A stretch of 64,000 nucleotides of DNA from Rhodospirillaceae bacterium (GTDB lineage: Bacteria > Pseudomonadota > Alphaproteobacteria > CACIAM-22H2), in the NCBI GenBank assembly GCA_022843945.1, contig JALHMR010000004.1, forward strand, positions 1-64,000. The letters are read 5' to 3'. The notes under the pieces were generated by a model. That model was not told where the DNA came from, did not search any database, and saw only the letters and a list, made by a program, of their open reading frames with translations. Each line of letters starts with the position of its first letter. Position 1 is the first letter of the stretch. Positions 51,001 to 60,860 of the stretch are shown piece after piece. Both the position numbers and the translations under genes were made by a program.

Positions 51001-52416
51001 GTTGGTGCTGGCTTGGCCAGGACGTGCAGCGCCTGCTTCGGCTCGCAAGGAATCGGCGGCACCCTTGCTCGGTACCCGCGACAGGCCGAATTGACGTTCT
51101 GCCCTTGTCAGGTCACGCCTCAGGAAATCATCAGGGGATGCCGCAGGCAGGCTTTCCGGGCTGAGCTCGCGAATGATCTCGTCGGCACGGAGTAATGCCC
51201 GCGCGAGGAGGGCGGCATTACTGTTCACCAGATTCTTTTGGAGATAGTCCACGTAATCCGTGATGGTGCCGCCGGTTCGACGAGAGAAAAGTCCGGCAGC
51301 CAGTTCCAGAAGTTCCTTGAACTGGGATCGCTCCGCCACATAACGCGGCGCACTGTTCTGGACTGCCTGCGCCACCGCCGCGACCTTCGAGCGGTCCGAC
51401 ATGGCGACGATCAAGGCAATGAGCGCGTGGCGTGCGGCCTCCGCTCCCGGCGGGGGTTTCGGCGAAGCAATAATCCGTTTCAGGCTGAGGCCGTAAAGCT
51501 CGGAGAGAGCGTTGCGAGCCTGCACGTAGCTCTGGGCTCGTAGAGAGACGAGCCGGACAAAAGCCATTCGGTCGTCATGTGCAGCGAACAGCAACCCGGC
51601 ATGGCGTTCGAGTAATGCTGGGTCCTGCAGCAACGAGACGGCGGCACTTTCCGCGGGCTCTCCTCTCCTCATCTGGTTGCTTGACCGGAGAACGGCTTCG
51701 ACGTTGCGCAACAATGCGTCGATCTCGGTCGCGGGAGAAGACGAGTTGGTTTCGAGTACCTTGATATAGGCGTTAATGACGTCGATGGCTTCGTTGCCGG
51801 GGTGCTCCCGTTCATCCAGGAGCTTTTCATAGGTTGCGGCCAGACCGGTGACGGTTGCGTTGACGCATCGGGGGTGCGCGCCAGGCTGGGAGCACAGGCG
51901 GGTTTTCAGGTTACCCCAATCCGCTTTGCTGGATTCGTTGCCGAGATGCTCGCGCCAGCCTTTCTCGAAACTCTGAAAAGCCCGCGATGACAACTCCGCG
52001 AGATTGGCCTCCGCTGACTGGCATTGTTTCGCCGCTGCGCTGCGGTCGACGTAGAGGTACAGCACGGCATTGACGAACTGCGCCTTCTCGTTCTGCAAGT
52101 ACGAAAGCGCACGGTCATCGCAGACGAAACCGTCGCGATAGAGGTCGTTAAACCGGATATCGCGTCTGATTTTCTCGGCACTTGCCGCGTCTTTCACATC
52201 GGCGATGACCAACTCATTGCGCAGGCGGATCAGCAGCGGCTTCGCGGCGATGGCCATGGCGGCCATCTGTTCGACCTGGACGCGCTCGTGGTCGGCGAGG
52301 GGCCCTTTGTAGACGTCGACGTCGATGATCGCCACGGCGCAGCCGGCGAGCAGCGCCGCGGCGCCGATCGCCGACAGCGGGCGCAGCCGCCGCAGCGGGC
52401 GGAGAGCGGGGATCAC
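48040..52416 (-). CDS. Very large lipoprotein with coiled-coil regions, unknown family
   Basis: The protein has 1458 residues. The N-terminus ends in a lipobox, [10 protein letters not shown], with Cys26 followed by Ala, which predicts outer-membrane sorting under the classical Lol rule. The next segment, [35 protein letters not shown], is strongly patterned and may be a small domain. The rest is largely helical, with long runs of charged and Ala-rich helix (for example [25 protein letters not shown] and around 1360-1420, [20 protein letters not shown]), suggesting coiled coils. It has no recognised domain. Its ATG overlaps the stop of the smaller lipoprotein gene by four bases (ATGA). The extreme C-terminus is Pro/Ala-rich. 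It may be an envelope-spanning or cell-surface scaffold. Confidence 0.8.
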   Translation of the reverse strand: MIPALRPLRRLRPLSAIGAAALLAGCAVAIIDVDVYKGPLADHERVQVEQMAAMAIAAKPLLIRLRNELVIADVKDAASAEKIRRDIRFNDLYRDGFVCDDRALSYLQNEKAQFVNAVLYLYVDRSAAAKQCQSAEANLAELSSRAFQSFEKGWREHLGNESSKADWGNLKTRLCSQPGAHPRCVNATVTGLAATYEKLLDEREHPGNEAIDVINAYIKVLETNSSSPATEIDALLRNVEAVLRSSNQMRRGEPAESAAVSLLQDPALLERHAGLLFAAHDDRMAFVRLVSLRAQSYVQARNALSELYGLSLKRIIASPKPPPGAEAARHALIALIVAMSDRSKVAAVAQAVQNSAPRYVAERSQFKELLELAAGLFSRRTGGTITDYVDYLQKNLVNSNAALLARALLRADEIIRELSPESLPAASPDDFLRRDLTRAERQFGLSRVPSKGAADSLRAEAGAARPGQASTNLKAALDKDANSASAESVLAGGINATIAVREVLEKAFTQGLAGLDAGRLDDGLETMIESYLKAVDGSLDRRSENAERELRRLQNGLVNFATKLLFVANNERLLARSNASEDDNIRKSVLLLQAVGNSLRIQADELAQRFEHGEKLGRHAAENEVAGVQRALTRFSGGGEYIRTLLDEFTQDASRKAGTQQNEVAIRDAVVKRAEAALKTYREALGLAEGVKPDLDAKPLEITADGKGLKAFKQKVDEAKGTVLRGYIARRGPLDAFALTAGTTTAAEPDYNTGAVDADNLRISTAPAIQKALAPADGSVPKPGNETLNAFKTWLDTEISAFSAETPRQKVFTAARAYLEGAARVKLVSDIDTRVAAQPDPKKVSLDDLFTIIRALLDNRRNEVFQDPIMVAAGRNANSADNAFAAEDRRIEALRKEARDTEAQAEVARRSATQAAGATDDYNNTVNRLGTALTALAPELVSVTPATAYSVVMAKLQAELRDARAKSSANDVEALQDAIRILATRKPPDSAEPKRIATYRAASDQRLFAEPESNAYRPLFSRRESAKDVLDRMIAVLREEHLQAVREGGTDGARARNVAQAIEAAYTHRAGMAYLRPASAYLRSSYTATSLQDNSLGWRNRLTEMGLRSTPLIGSLVENSKEDRKTIDEIDKQFWQNINRVQLTGSGRTNYVLAKDDVGNWYVRGYSADPKDIIKSASGLAKFHLGARLDANLLTADGAPSLQKTDMERLFERHRQAFYDATTAQYTSVATEVGERTTAGSAPSRLAARLSNTPGATAEEKTALSNAVTAADTVLLRARTEMATALPADAADAAKTRGARIVSALRSLQTYGDALSAQIEEAQIAGKASEAATKAIGERERLEAEHRRADDKVKTGGLVGDAQTKAVSDRDEAASRLQAAVADEKTKLAERERAQRVVGAAKRIAAAVVLESLDRFVGERASAVNAFDTAITFIGDAVRPERAAAPAPTPSLPASALP

Positions 52417-53099
52417 GGCGCTCTCCCGACGGCGCGGTCGCGCGCCACCTTGATGTCGGATTGCAGGTCGGTCAGGCGGCCGCGTTCCTCCTTGAGCTTG
52501 AGCAGCGCCTCGAAGAGCTGGCCCTGAAGCTCTCCGCCGCGGCGGCGCTCCTGCACGTCGGCGACCGCGCCCAGCGTCTGGTCGATGGCGCTGAAGAACT
52601 GCTCGGGGCTGCTGCCCATGACCACGACGAGGCGGTGGTCCTTGGGCGCTTCGCGGAAGCCTTCGGGCCCGAACATGACGAGGCGGCGGCCGGCGGTGAT
52701 CTGCGACAGCGTTTCAGCCGCGCCCTTGTCCAGGGTGGTGGTGCCGTCCTTGCCGGTGCCGATGCGGGTTGAGAGGGAGTCGATGAGTGCTGCGGGCACC
52801 CAGCCAGACTGGAAGGTGGTCGACGAGATGAAGCTCGACTGGCCATGCAGGCGGATGCGGTACATCTGCGGCGGCAACTGCTCCTGCGGATCGAACACGC
52901 CGATGTAGTAGACCTGCTGGATGTCCGTGGAGGGACTGCTGGCGCCGACCACCGTGACGCCGACGATGCCGGCGACGATTTTCTCCGTGGTGTCGCAACC
53001 TTGCGTGGCCAGTGCCGCGGCGACCAGCAGGGCGGGCGCTGCGCGGCGACGCCAGAGTTGCCACGACCGGCCGCGATATCTCGCCAGATCCGTGCTCAT
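52413..53099 (-). CDS. Lipoprotein coupled to the large lipoprotein gene
   Basis: The protein has 228 residues. The lipobox LVAAALATQGC gives Cys35 followed by Asp36; Asp at +2 predicts retention in the inner membrane in the classical Lol rule. The mature part contains IVGVTVVGASSPSTDIQQVYYIGVFDPQEQLPPQMYRIRLHGQSSFISSTTFQSGWVP (beta-rich), a predicted domain with LVVVMGSSPEQFFSAIDQTLGAVADVQE, and a C-terminal coiled coil (ALLKLKEERGRLTDLQSDIKVARDR). The ATG at 53099 has a GGGGGAG site. It is the promoter-proximal gene of the two-gene operon. Family not recognised. Confidence 0.78.
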   Translation of the reverse strand: MSTDLARYRGRSWQLWRRRAAPALLVAAALATQGCDTTEKIVAGIVGVTVVGASSPSTDIQQVYYIGVFDPQEQLPPQMYRIRLHGQSSFISSTTFQSGWVPAALIDSLSTRIGTGKDGTTTLDKGAAETLSQITAGRRLVMFGPEGFREAPKDHRLVVVMGSSPEQFFSAIDQTLGAVADVQERRRGGELQGQLFEALLKLKEERGRLTDLQSDIKVARDRAVGRAP

Positions 53100-53388
53100 G
53101 CCAAAGCTCCCCCAAGCCACGTACACGGGGTGCGAAGCCCCGTTTCATCAGTTGCCGCTGGGTGGGAATGCGCAGGGATAGCCGTGGCGGGCGGGCGGAC
53201 AGCCCTCAACGCCGGAGAGATTCTCTCCGCCGCCACAAGAATAGATAACCCCCCGTCACCTTCCCGCGTCGTACGCGGCAAGCGCGTGATTTATAGCACA
53301 CGCGTGAAAACACAGGGAGTCATGAAATTTAAGGTTGTGAAAAACTCAGGCACGCGGACTGCCGCGCCGTCGTCGTTTCCGCGCCGGG
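53100..53388. other. Promoter region of the lipoprotein operon and spacer after pcaG
   Basis: This 289-base spacer is AT-richer than its surroundings near 53280-53345. CGCGTG (53283-53288) and CACGCG (53299-53304) form a 6-bp inverted repeat around an AT-rich 10-base centre (ATTTATAGCA), which could be an operator or a small terminator for the pca genes. No gene is supported. Confidence 0.4.
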
Positions 53389-53907
53389 TTAGTCGTCGAG
53401 AAACGGCGTCTCGTTCGGGCCGGCGAGGGCGATGTCGAAGCGCAAGGACCCGTCGGCCTGGGCGCGGGCGACGAGCAGCGGGCGGCGCGCCGGCGGCATC
53501 AGCTGCAGCTGCGGATCGTCGTCGTTGAGCGCCTCGTCGGGAAAGAACATCTGGGTGACCAGCGGGCGCATCAGGCCCGAGGCGTGGATCATGAGGTTGA
53601 GGTAGGGTGGCCGCGGCCGGTTGCGGCCCGGCGGCACCGTCATGCCGGGCCTGACGGTCTGGAAGCGGTAGCCGCCGGCTGTGTCGGTCCAGGTGCGGCC
53701 CCACAGGCCGAAGGCGCCGGCCGCATCGGCCTGCCAGAGCTCTATTATGGCGTTGACGCAGGGGCGTCCGGCGACGTCGCTGACCGTGCCGGCGAACGTG
53801 ATCGCCTGGCCGTCGACCGTGCCGCCGCGCGTGAGGTCGGCATCCTCGGGCCGGATGAACTGCGCGGGGAAGAACGGCCCGGTGGTGATATGCGCGGTGG
53901 GGATCAT
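53389..53907 (-). CDS. pcaG: Protocatechuate 3,4-dioxygenase alpha subunit
   Basis: The protein has 172 residues. The start MIPTAHITTGPFFPAQFIRPEDADLTRGG and the segment GRPCVNAIIELWQADAAGAFGLWGRTWTDTAGGYRFQTVRPG match intradiol alpha subunits; PPYLNLMIHASGLMRPLVTQMFFPDE is the family landmark. The alpha subunit supports the beta subunit and lacks the full iron ligand set. It overlaps the beta gene stop by four bases. It is the downstream gene of the pcaHG pair. Confidence 0.9.
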   Translation of the reverse strand: MIPTAHITTGPFFPAQFIRPEDADLTRGGTVDGQAITFAGTVSDVAGRPCVNAIIELWQADAAGAFGLWGRTWTDTAGGYRFQTVRPGMTVPPGRNRPRPPYLNLMIHASGLMRPLVTQMFFPDEALNDDDPQLQLMPPARRPLLVARAQADGSLRFDIALAGPNETPFLDD

Positions 53908-54629
53908 GCCGCGGGTGTGGCGAGCCGGCCGCGCAGCACGAAATCGTGGACGAAGCCGAGCGCGCCGTCGTCGGTGTTGAGATGCGGCGCAAACGTTGCC
54001 ACCAACCGGGCGCGCGCAGTTTCGTCAGGGATGGCGTTGAGGATCAGGTCGAGGCCGTTGAGCGGCTCGCCGGGGAAGAACATCTGGGTGATCAGCCGGC
54101 TGGTGAAGGCCGGGCCGAACAGGGAGAAATGGATGTGCGGCGGCCGCCACCAGTTTTTCTGCGTGCCGGGGAAGGAGTGCTCGGGAACCGCGTAGCCGGC
54201 GGGCTTGATGGTGCGGATGCGGTAGCGCCCCTCGGCGTCGGTCATGGCGCGGCCCACGCCGATGAAATTCGGATCGACCGGCACGGGCGAGGGGTCGTTG
54301 TGGTGGATGTACTTGCCCGCCGCGTTGCACTGCCAGATCTCCAGCAACACGCCGGCCAGCGGCCGGCTGTTCTCGTCGAGCACCCGGCCGGTGAGATGCA
54401 GGAGCTGCCCGAGGGCGCGCGGCTTGCCGGCGCCGGTCACGGAGAGGTCCGCTTCCTCCGGGCGCGGGGCCTCGAACACGGGACCGCTCATCTCGCCGGG
54501 CGTGATGACGCGCGCCACCGGCGCCTGAACAGGTGTGCGCGCCTGGGTGTTGGGATAGCCCACGATGCGGCGCACCGGTTGGCTGGCGCTGTCGTAGGGG
54601 GCGAAGGTGCCGTCGAGGGGTGAGGTCAT
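53904..54629 (-). CDS. pcaH: Protocatechuate 3,4-dioxygenase beta subunit
   Basis: The protein has 241 residues. LLEIWQCNAAGKYIHHND and RIRTIKPAGYAVP supply the two Tyr ligands, and WWRPPHIHFSLFG the two His ligands, of the non-haem Fe(III) site. DPNFIGVGRAMTDAEGRYRIRTIKP is a family landmark. It opens protocatechuate between the two hydroxyls to 3-carboxy-cis,cis-muconate in the cytoplasm. The ATG at 54629 lies only 5 bases from the palindrome at 54634-54654, so the mRNA is probably leaderless or starts close by; a TTG at 54662 would read through the palindrome. Confidence 0.92.
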   Translation of the reverse strand: MTSPLDGTFAPYDSASQPVRRIVGYPNTQARTPVQAPVARVITPGEMSGPVFEAPRPEEADLSVTGAGKPRALGQLLHLTGRVLDENSRPLAGVLLEIWQCNAAGKYIHHNDPSPVPVDPNFIGVGRAMTDAEGRYRIRTIKPAGYAVPEHSFPGTQKNWWRPPHIHFSLFGPAFTSRLITQMFFPGEPLNGLDLILNAIPDETARARLVATFAPHLNTDDGALGFVHDFVLRGRLATPAA

Positions 54630-54633
54630 CTGG

Positions 54634-54654
54634 ATTGTTTGATAGCTAAACAAT
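54634..54654. promoter_or_regulatory. Palindromic operator candidate 3
   Basis: ATTGTTT-N7-AAACAAT is a perfect 21-bp palindrome-like site whose central part GATAGCT aligns with candidate 2 (TTTGATAG then AAA). It lies between pcaH and the divergent TRAP receptor gene and overlaps the pcaH translation start region. Sharing of this motif with 41.46-41.50 kb suggests common regulation. Confidence 0.65.
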
Positions 54655-54744
54655 CTTGCCACAAGCTTCGGGAGGGGAGTAGCTTAACCCATCCCAAGAA
54701 TGAACCCGCGCCGGCAAACGGCGCGCCCACCAGGAGGAGACGTC

Positions 54745-55767
54745 ATGAAGCGCCGCGTGCTTGCCGCCAGTGTCGCGTTTGCCGGTTTGGGGGCCGCCGC
54801 CGCCGCGGCTCAGGACCGCCCGATCGAGCTCAAGATGAGCTTCTGGGTGCCGCCGGCCCACTCGCTGGTGCAGACCGCGCAGAAGGATTGGGGCCCGTCG
54901 ATCGAGAAGGCCTCCAACGGCACGATCAAGGTCTCGTTCTTCCCATCCGAGCAGCTTGGCAAGGCCTTCGATCACTATGACATGGCGCGCGACGGCATCG
55001 CCGACATCGTCTACATCAACCCCGGCTATCAGCCGGGCCGCTTCCCGGTGATCGGGGCGGGCGAGCTGCCCTTCCTGCTCTCCAACGCCACCGGCGGCTC
55101 ACGCGCCGTCGACGAGTGGTACCGCAAATACGCGGCGCGCGAGATGAAGGACGTCAAGTTCTGCTTCGCCTTCCTGCACGATCCGGGTGCCCTGCATCTC
55201 AAGAAGAAGGTCACGCATCCCGACCAGCTCAAGGGAATGAAGATCCGCCCGGCGCATGCCACGATCGCGCAATACGTGACTTCGCTCGGCGCCACCACGG
55301 TGCAGGCCTCGGCGCCGGAAGTGCAGCAGGTGCTGGAGCGCGGTGTCGCCGACGGCGTCACCTTCCCCTGGGGCTCGGTGTTCCTGTTCAAGTTCGAGAA
55401 CGCGGTGAAGTTCCACATGGACGTGCCGTTCTACGCCACGACCTTTGCCTACCTGATCAGCCCGGCGGCCTACAACAAGATGTCGGCCAACCAGAAGAAG
55501 GTGATGGACGACCATTGCTCGACCGAGTGGGCGGGCAAGACCGCCGATCCCTGGGCCAAGGCCGAGCGCGACGGCCGCGCCCGCATGAAGGCGCTGCCCG
55601 ACCACGACGTCTACACGATCAGCGCCTCCGAGATGGCGGCCTGGAAGAAGGCGGCCGAGCCGCTGCGCGACCGCTGGGCCGACAACGTCAAGAAGGCCGG
55701 GCTCGACCCCGCCGCGGTGATGGGCGAGCTGCAGGCGTTGCTCAAGAAGCACGACGCTGAATATTGA
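54745..55767 (+). CDS. dctP: TRAP transporter substrate-binding protein (DctP type)
   Basis: The protein has 340 residues. A Sec signal (MKRRVLAASVAFAGLGAAAAAAQ) is followed by ELKMSFWVPPAHSLVQTAQKDWGPSIEKASNGTIKVSFFPSEQLGKAFDHYDMARDGIADI, the typical DctP start. KVTHPDQLKGMKIRPAHATIAQYVTSLGATTV holds the Arg that contacts carboxylates. AGGAGGA precedes the ATG. It is the first gene of an operon with DctQ and DctM, divergent from pcaH and sharing the palindrome at 54634, so an aromatic or related acid is a plausible ligand. Confidence 0.9.
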   Translation: MKRRVLAASVAFAGLGAAAAAAQDRPIELKMSFWVPPAHSLVQTAQKDWGPSIEKASNGTIKVSFFPSEQLGKAFDHYDMARDGIADIVYINPGYQPGRFPVIGAGELPFLLSNATGGSRAVDEWYRKYAAREMKDVKFCFAFLHDPGALHLKKKVTHPDQLKGMKIRPAHATIAQYVTSLGATTVQASAPEVQQVLERGVADGVTFPWGSVFLFKFENAVKFHMDVPFYATTFAYLISPAAYNKMSANQKKVMDDHCSTEWAGKTADPWAKAERDGRARMKALPDHDVYTISASEMAAWKKAAEPLRDRWADNVKKAGLDPAAVMGELQALLKKHDAEY

Positions 55768-56315
55768 TAGGGCCGAATACTGACCGGTTGAGCGGGGGCG
55801 GCGGGCCGAAGAGGCCCGCCGCTGCCGTTTCAGGCGCATTCTTGGATCGTTTCATCCTGGTGGTCGAGAAGATCGCGGGGGCGTTTCTCGGCATCGTCGC
55901 CGCGCTCACCTTCTTCTCGGCCGTCCTGCGCTACGTCTTCTCCACCGGCATCCCCGACGGCTTCTTCCTCGCCTGCATGTTCCAGGGGATTGCCATCTTC
56001 TGGGGCATCGCCTCGACCACCTATGAAGGCAAGCACATCGCCGTCGATATCCTGTGGGAGATGAGCGGGCCCGCCGGCCGGCGCGTCATCGATATCGCCG
56101 CCACCGTTATCACGGCCGCCTTCCTCATTGCCTTCACCTGGATGCTGTACGCGAAGGTGGTCAGCACCTACGACGGCAACCAGATCTCGAGCGAGCTGGG
56201 GTTCCAGATCTGGCCCTATTATCTCCTGGCCTCGCTCGGCATCGCCTGCGCCGCCGTGCTGGCGCTGATCCGCCTGTGGCGCCTCGCCGCCGTCCGGACG
56301 ACGACGCATGGATAA
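55764..56315 (+). CDS. dctQ: TRAP transporter small permease (DctQ type)
   Basis: The protein has 183 residues with four predicted membrane helices: ILVVEKIAGAFLGIVAALTFFSAVL, GFFLACMFQGIAIFWGIAS, VIDIAATVITAAFLIAFTWML and YYLLASLGIACAAVLALIRL. The start is uncertain: a TTG at 55764 overlaps the receptor stop, and later TTG or GTG codons are possible. It pairs with DctM. Confidence 0.82.
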   Translation: MIGPNTDRLSGGGGPKRPAAAVSGAFLDRFILVVEKIAGAFLGIVAALTFFSAVLRYVFSTGIPDGFFLACMFQGIAIFWGIASTTYEGKHIAVDILWEMSGPAGRRVIDIAATVITAAFLIAFTWMLYAKVVSTYDGNQISSELGFQIWPYYLLASLGIACAAVLALIRLWRLAAVRTTTHG

Positions 56316-57609
56316 GGCCTTCATCGCCGTCGGCGGCTTCGTCGTGCTGTTCGCGCTGATGGCCATCCGCGTGCCCATCGGCGTCGCCATGGGCATCGTG
56401 GGGGCGGGCGGCTTCGCGCTGCTGACGGATTGGGGCCCGGGCCTGCGCCTGCTCATGCATTCGCCGATCCGCACGGTGACCGACTACAACTTCTCGGTCA
56501 TCCCGATGTTCGTGCTGATGGGTGCCTTCGCCTCGGCCTCGGGCATGAGCCGCGAGCTCTTCCGCGCCTCCAACGCCTGGCTCGGCCATTTCCGCGGCGG
56601 CCTCGCCCTGGCGACGATCTTCGCCTGCGGCGGCTTCGCCGCCATCAACGGCTCCTCGGTCGCCACCGCCGCCAGCATGACCAATGTCGCCCTGCCGGAG
56701 ATGCGCCAGGCCGGCTATTCGCCGTCCTTCGCCACCGGGGTGATCGCCGCCGGCGGCACGCTGGGTATCATGATCCCGCCCTCCACCATCTTCGTGATCT
56801 ACGGCATCCTGACCGAGCAGGACATCACCCGCCTGTTCATGGCGGGATTGCTGCCGGGTTTTCTCGCCATCGGCCTCTACGTGGCGACGGTTCAGGTCAT
56901 CGGCTGGTACCGGCCCGACACCATGCCACGCGGGCCCCGCCACAGCTGGGCGGAGCGCTGGACGAGCCTGCGCGATATCTGGGCGACCTTGCTGCTCTTC
57001 GTCTTCGTCATCGGCGGCATGTATGCCGGCATGTTCACCATCACGGAGGCGGCGGGCATGGGCGCCGTCGGCGCGCTCCTGATCGGCGTGGCTCGCGGCC
57101 GGCTCGACGGTTCCGAGATCATGGCCAGCCTCGTGGACTCGCTGCGCACCACCGCGGCGATCTTCACCATCGTCATCGGCGCCTTCCTCTTCGGCTACTT
57201 CCTGACCATCACCCAGACGACGCAGAACGTGACCCAGTTCCTGGTCGAGCTGCCCATCGGCCCCTACGGCGTGCTCACCCTGATCCTGATCGGCTATTTC
57301 ATCCTGGGCGCGGTGATGGACGAGCTCGCCATGATCCTGCTCACCGTGCCCATCGTCTTTCCGGTGATGATGGGCCTGGGCTTCGATCCCATCTGGTTCG
57401 GCGTGATCATCGTCATGACCGTCACGCTCGGCCTGATCTGCCCGCCGGTCGGCATGAACGTCTTCGTCATCAACTCGATCGCCCGCGACGTCAGCCTCAT
57501 CTCGATCTACCGCGGCGTCATGCCCTTCATCGCCGCCGACATTTTGCGGCTGGCCATCCTCTGCGCCTTTCCATGGATTTCTCTGGTGCTGCCGCGCACG
57601 ATGGGCTAA
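56308..57609 (+). CDS. dctM: TRAP transporter large permease (DctM type)
   Basis: The protein has 433 residues with about eleven to twelve helices. SVIPMFVLMGAFASASGMSRELF and AAINGSSVATAASMTNVALPEMRQAGYSPSFATGVIAAGGTLGIMIPPSTIFVIYG are DctM landmarks; CPPVGMNVFVINSIARDV closes the transport core. It overlaps DctQ by eight bases. It is the sodium-coupled transport channel of this TRAP system. The dehydratase gene starts 36 bases after its stop and is probably in the same operon. Confidence 0.92.
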   Translation: MDKAFIAVGGFVVLFALMAIRVPIGVAMGIVGAGGFALLTDWGPGLRLLMHSPIRTVTDYNFSVIPMFVLMGAFASASGMSRELFRASNAWLGHFRGGLALATIFACGGFAAINGSSVATAASMTNVALPEMRQAGYSPSFATGVIAAGGTLGIMIPPSTIFVIYGILTEQDITRLFMAGLLPGFLAIGLYVATVQVIGWYRPDTMPRGPRHSWAERWTSLRDIWATLLLFVFVIGGMYAGMFTITEAAGMGAVGALLIGVARGRLDGSEIMASLVDSLRTTAAIFTIVIGAFLFGYFLTITQTTQNVTQFLVELPIGPYGVLTLILIGYFILGAVMDELAMILLTVPIVFPVMMGLGFDPIWFGVIIVMTVTLGLICPPVGMNVFVINSIARDVSLISIYRGVMPFIAADILRLAILCAFPWISLVLPRTMG

Positions 57610-57645
57610 TTGCGTCCCCTGTCCTTTCGTAGGGGTTTGGGAGCC

Positions 57646-59373
<1,728 letters not shown>

Positions 59374-59388
59374 GCTTCGCGTTCTAGT

Positions 59389-59480
59389 CGTCACCCCGGA
59401 CAAGCGGCATTTCTATGCCGCGCGATCCGGGGCCCATGGTTCAAGCGGCACAATGGACCCCGGCTTTCGCCGGGGTGACG
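59389..59480. repeat. Intergenic palindromic repeat
   Basis: CGTCACCCCGG (59389-59399) and CCGGGGTGACG (59470-59480) are an 11-bp perfect inverted repeat; between them lie GCGGCAT-TTCT-ATGCCGC and CCGGGG/CCCCGG stems. This resembles the dispersed intergenic repeats that many alphaproteobacteria carry. It lies between convergent genes and may also end transcription. Confidence 0.65.
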
Positions 59481-59492
59481 ATTTGCTTGTGG

Positions 59493-60596
59493 CTAAAACT
59501 CCACGATCTCCACCCATTGCGGGTTCTTGCCCACCGGGTATTGCCTGATCCGGTTAAGCTTCCCGCTGCCCTGATCGATCGTGTAGACGCTCATCGCATG
59601 CGACTGCTGGCCGACCGCCAGCAGGGTGCGGCCGCTGGGATCGATGGCGAAGCCGCGCGGCTGCTTCTCGGTCTCGACGCTGCCGATCGGCGTCAGCTTG
59701 CCGGAAGCGCTGTCGACGGCGAAGCCGGCGATGGTGCTGGAGGTGCGCTCGGTCCCGTAGAGGAACTTGCCGTTGGGCGTGATGTGCAGATCCGCCGCCC
59801 AGGGCTTGCCGCTGAATCCGGCGGGCAGGGTGCTGACCGACTGGATCTCGGCGAGCGTGCCCTTGCCGCCGTTATAGGCGTAGGCGTTGAGCGAGGCGTC
59901 GAGCTCGTTGAGCAGGTAGAAATACTTGCCGTTGGGATGGAAGACGAAATGCCGCGGGCCCGCACCCGGCTTGGTGATCACGGCGGCCGGCGCGTTGTCG
60001 GAGATGGTGCCGGTCGCGGCGTCGAACTTGCGCTGCAGCACCGCATCGCTGCCCAGGTTGGTGGCGAACAGATACTTGTTCGACGGGTCGGTCAGCACCG
60101 CGTGCGCGTTCTTGCCCGTCGGGACGATGGCGGCGCTGGGCATCACCGTGCCCTGCGGGCCGATCGGGCTCACCGACAGCTTGTGCCCGCCGTAGGACGC
60201 ACCGAACAGGTGCTTGCCCGTCTTATCGGTGGCGATATAGGCCATGCTGTCGGGCAGGGGCGCTGTGCCGATCGGCTTCAATTTGCCGCTGGCCGGATCG
60301 ATGCCGAACGTCACGACCGTGAAGGGCTCGAAGCGCGTCGCCGCGTAGAGGAACTTTTTGTTCGGGCTGATGGCCAGCGGCATGCTGCCCGCCGTCGCCG
60401 GGCCGGTGGTCGACACCGTCGCGGTCTCGACGACCGTGAGATCCCCGTTCTGCGGGTTGAGGGCAAGGACGGTGATGTCCTTGCTGTCGGCGTTCGAGAC
60501 GTAGACGTAGGTGGCGGCCTCGGCCGAGGCCAGGGTGGTCAGCATCGCAAGCAGGCTCCATGACAAAACGCTGGCGCGGCGGCGTCCCCAAAACAT
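59493..60596 (-). CDS. Secreted lactonase (6-phosphogluconolactonase YbhE-type propeller)
   Basis: The protein has 367 residues. A Sec signal (MFWGRRRASVLSWSLLAMLTTLASAEA) is followed by a seven-bladed lactonase-family propeller: TYVYVSNADSKDITVLALNPQNGDL, PLAISPNKKFLYAATRFEPF, NAHAVLTDPSNKYLFATNLGSDAV, GPRHFVFHPNGKYFYLLNELDASL and AADLHITPNGKFLYGTERTSSTIAGF. Cytoplasmic YbhE hydrolyses phosphogluconolactone; this exported form could open aldonolactones in the periplasm before uptake. It is convergent with the dehydratase gene, which uses a sugar acid. Confidence 0.82.
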   Translation of the reverse strand: MFWGRRRASVLSWSLLAMLTTLASAEAATYVYVSNADSKDITVLALNPQNGDLTVVETATVSTTGPATAGSMPLAISPNKKFLYAATRFEPFTVVTFGIDPASGKLKPIGTAPLPDSMAYIATDKTGKHLFGASYGGHKLSVSPIGPQGTVMPSAAIVPTGKNAHAVLTDPSNKYLFATNLGSDAVLQRKFDAATGTISDNAPAAVITKPGAGPRHFVFHPNGKYFYLLNELDASLNAYAYNGGKGTLAEIQSVSTLPAGFSGKPWAADLHITPNGKFLYGTERTSSTIAGFAVDSASGKLTPIGSVETEKQPRGFAIDPSGRTLLAVGQQSHAMSVYTIDQGSGKLNRIRQYPVGKNPQWVEIVEF

Positions 60597-60810
60597 GATG
60601 AGTCTCCGGTTCCTGGAAAATCCTCCCTGACCCCATCCCGCGTTGAGCAGCGGTTCTCGGGTCCGAAGCGCTTCCTAGGGAGGCCGGGCTGATCCGTCAA
60701 TGACAAGTGGCGGTATTTATTCACCGCTAGGAGGCGCGTGGACCGGCCACTTCGCCCTGTTGGCTGGCGGCCGGTTTGTGGTTTAATCGGCCCCGAGCCC
60801 CCGCCGAAGA

Positions 60811-60822
60811 GGGGTTAACCCC
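60811..60822. promoter_or_regulatory. GGGGTTAACCCC palindrome upstream of the TAXI receptor gene
   Basis: This is a perfect 12-bp palindrome with CGAA and TTCG further out (60805-60808, 60826-60829), 39 bases before the receptor start, in a 264-base spacer between divergent genes. It is a candidate operator; no regulator is known here. Confidence 0.4.
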
Positions 60823-60860
60823 CGGTTCGGGCAATCATTATCTAAAGGGAGACAACGCGA

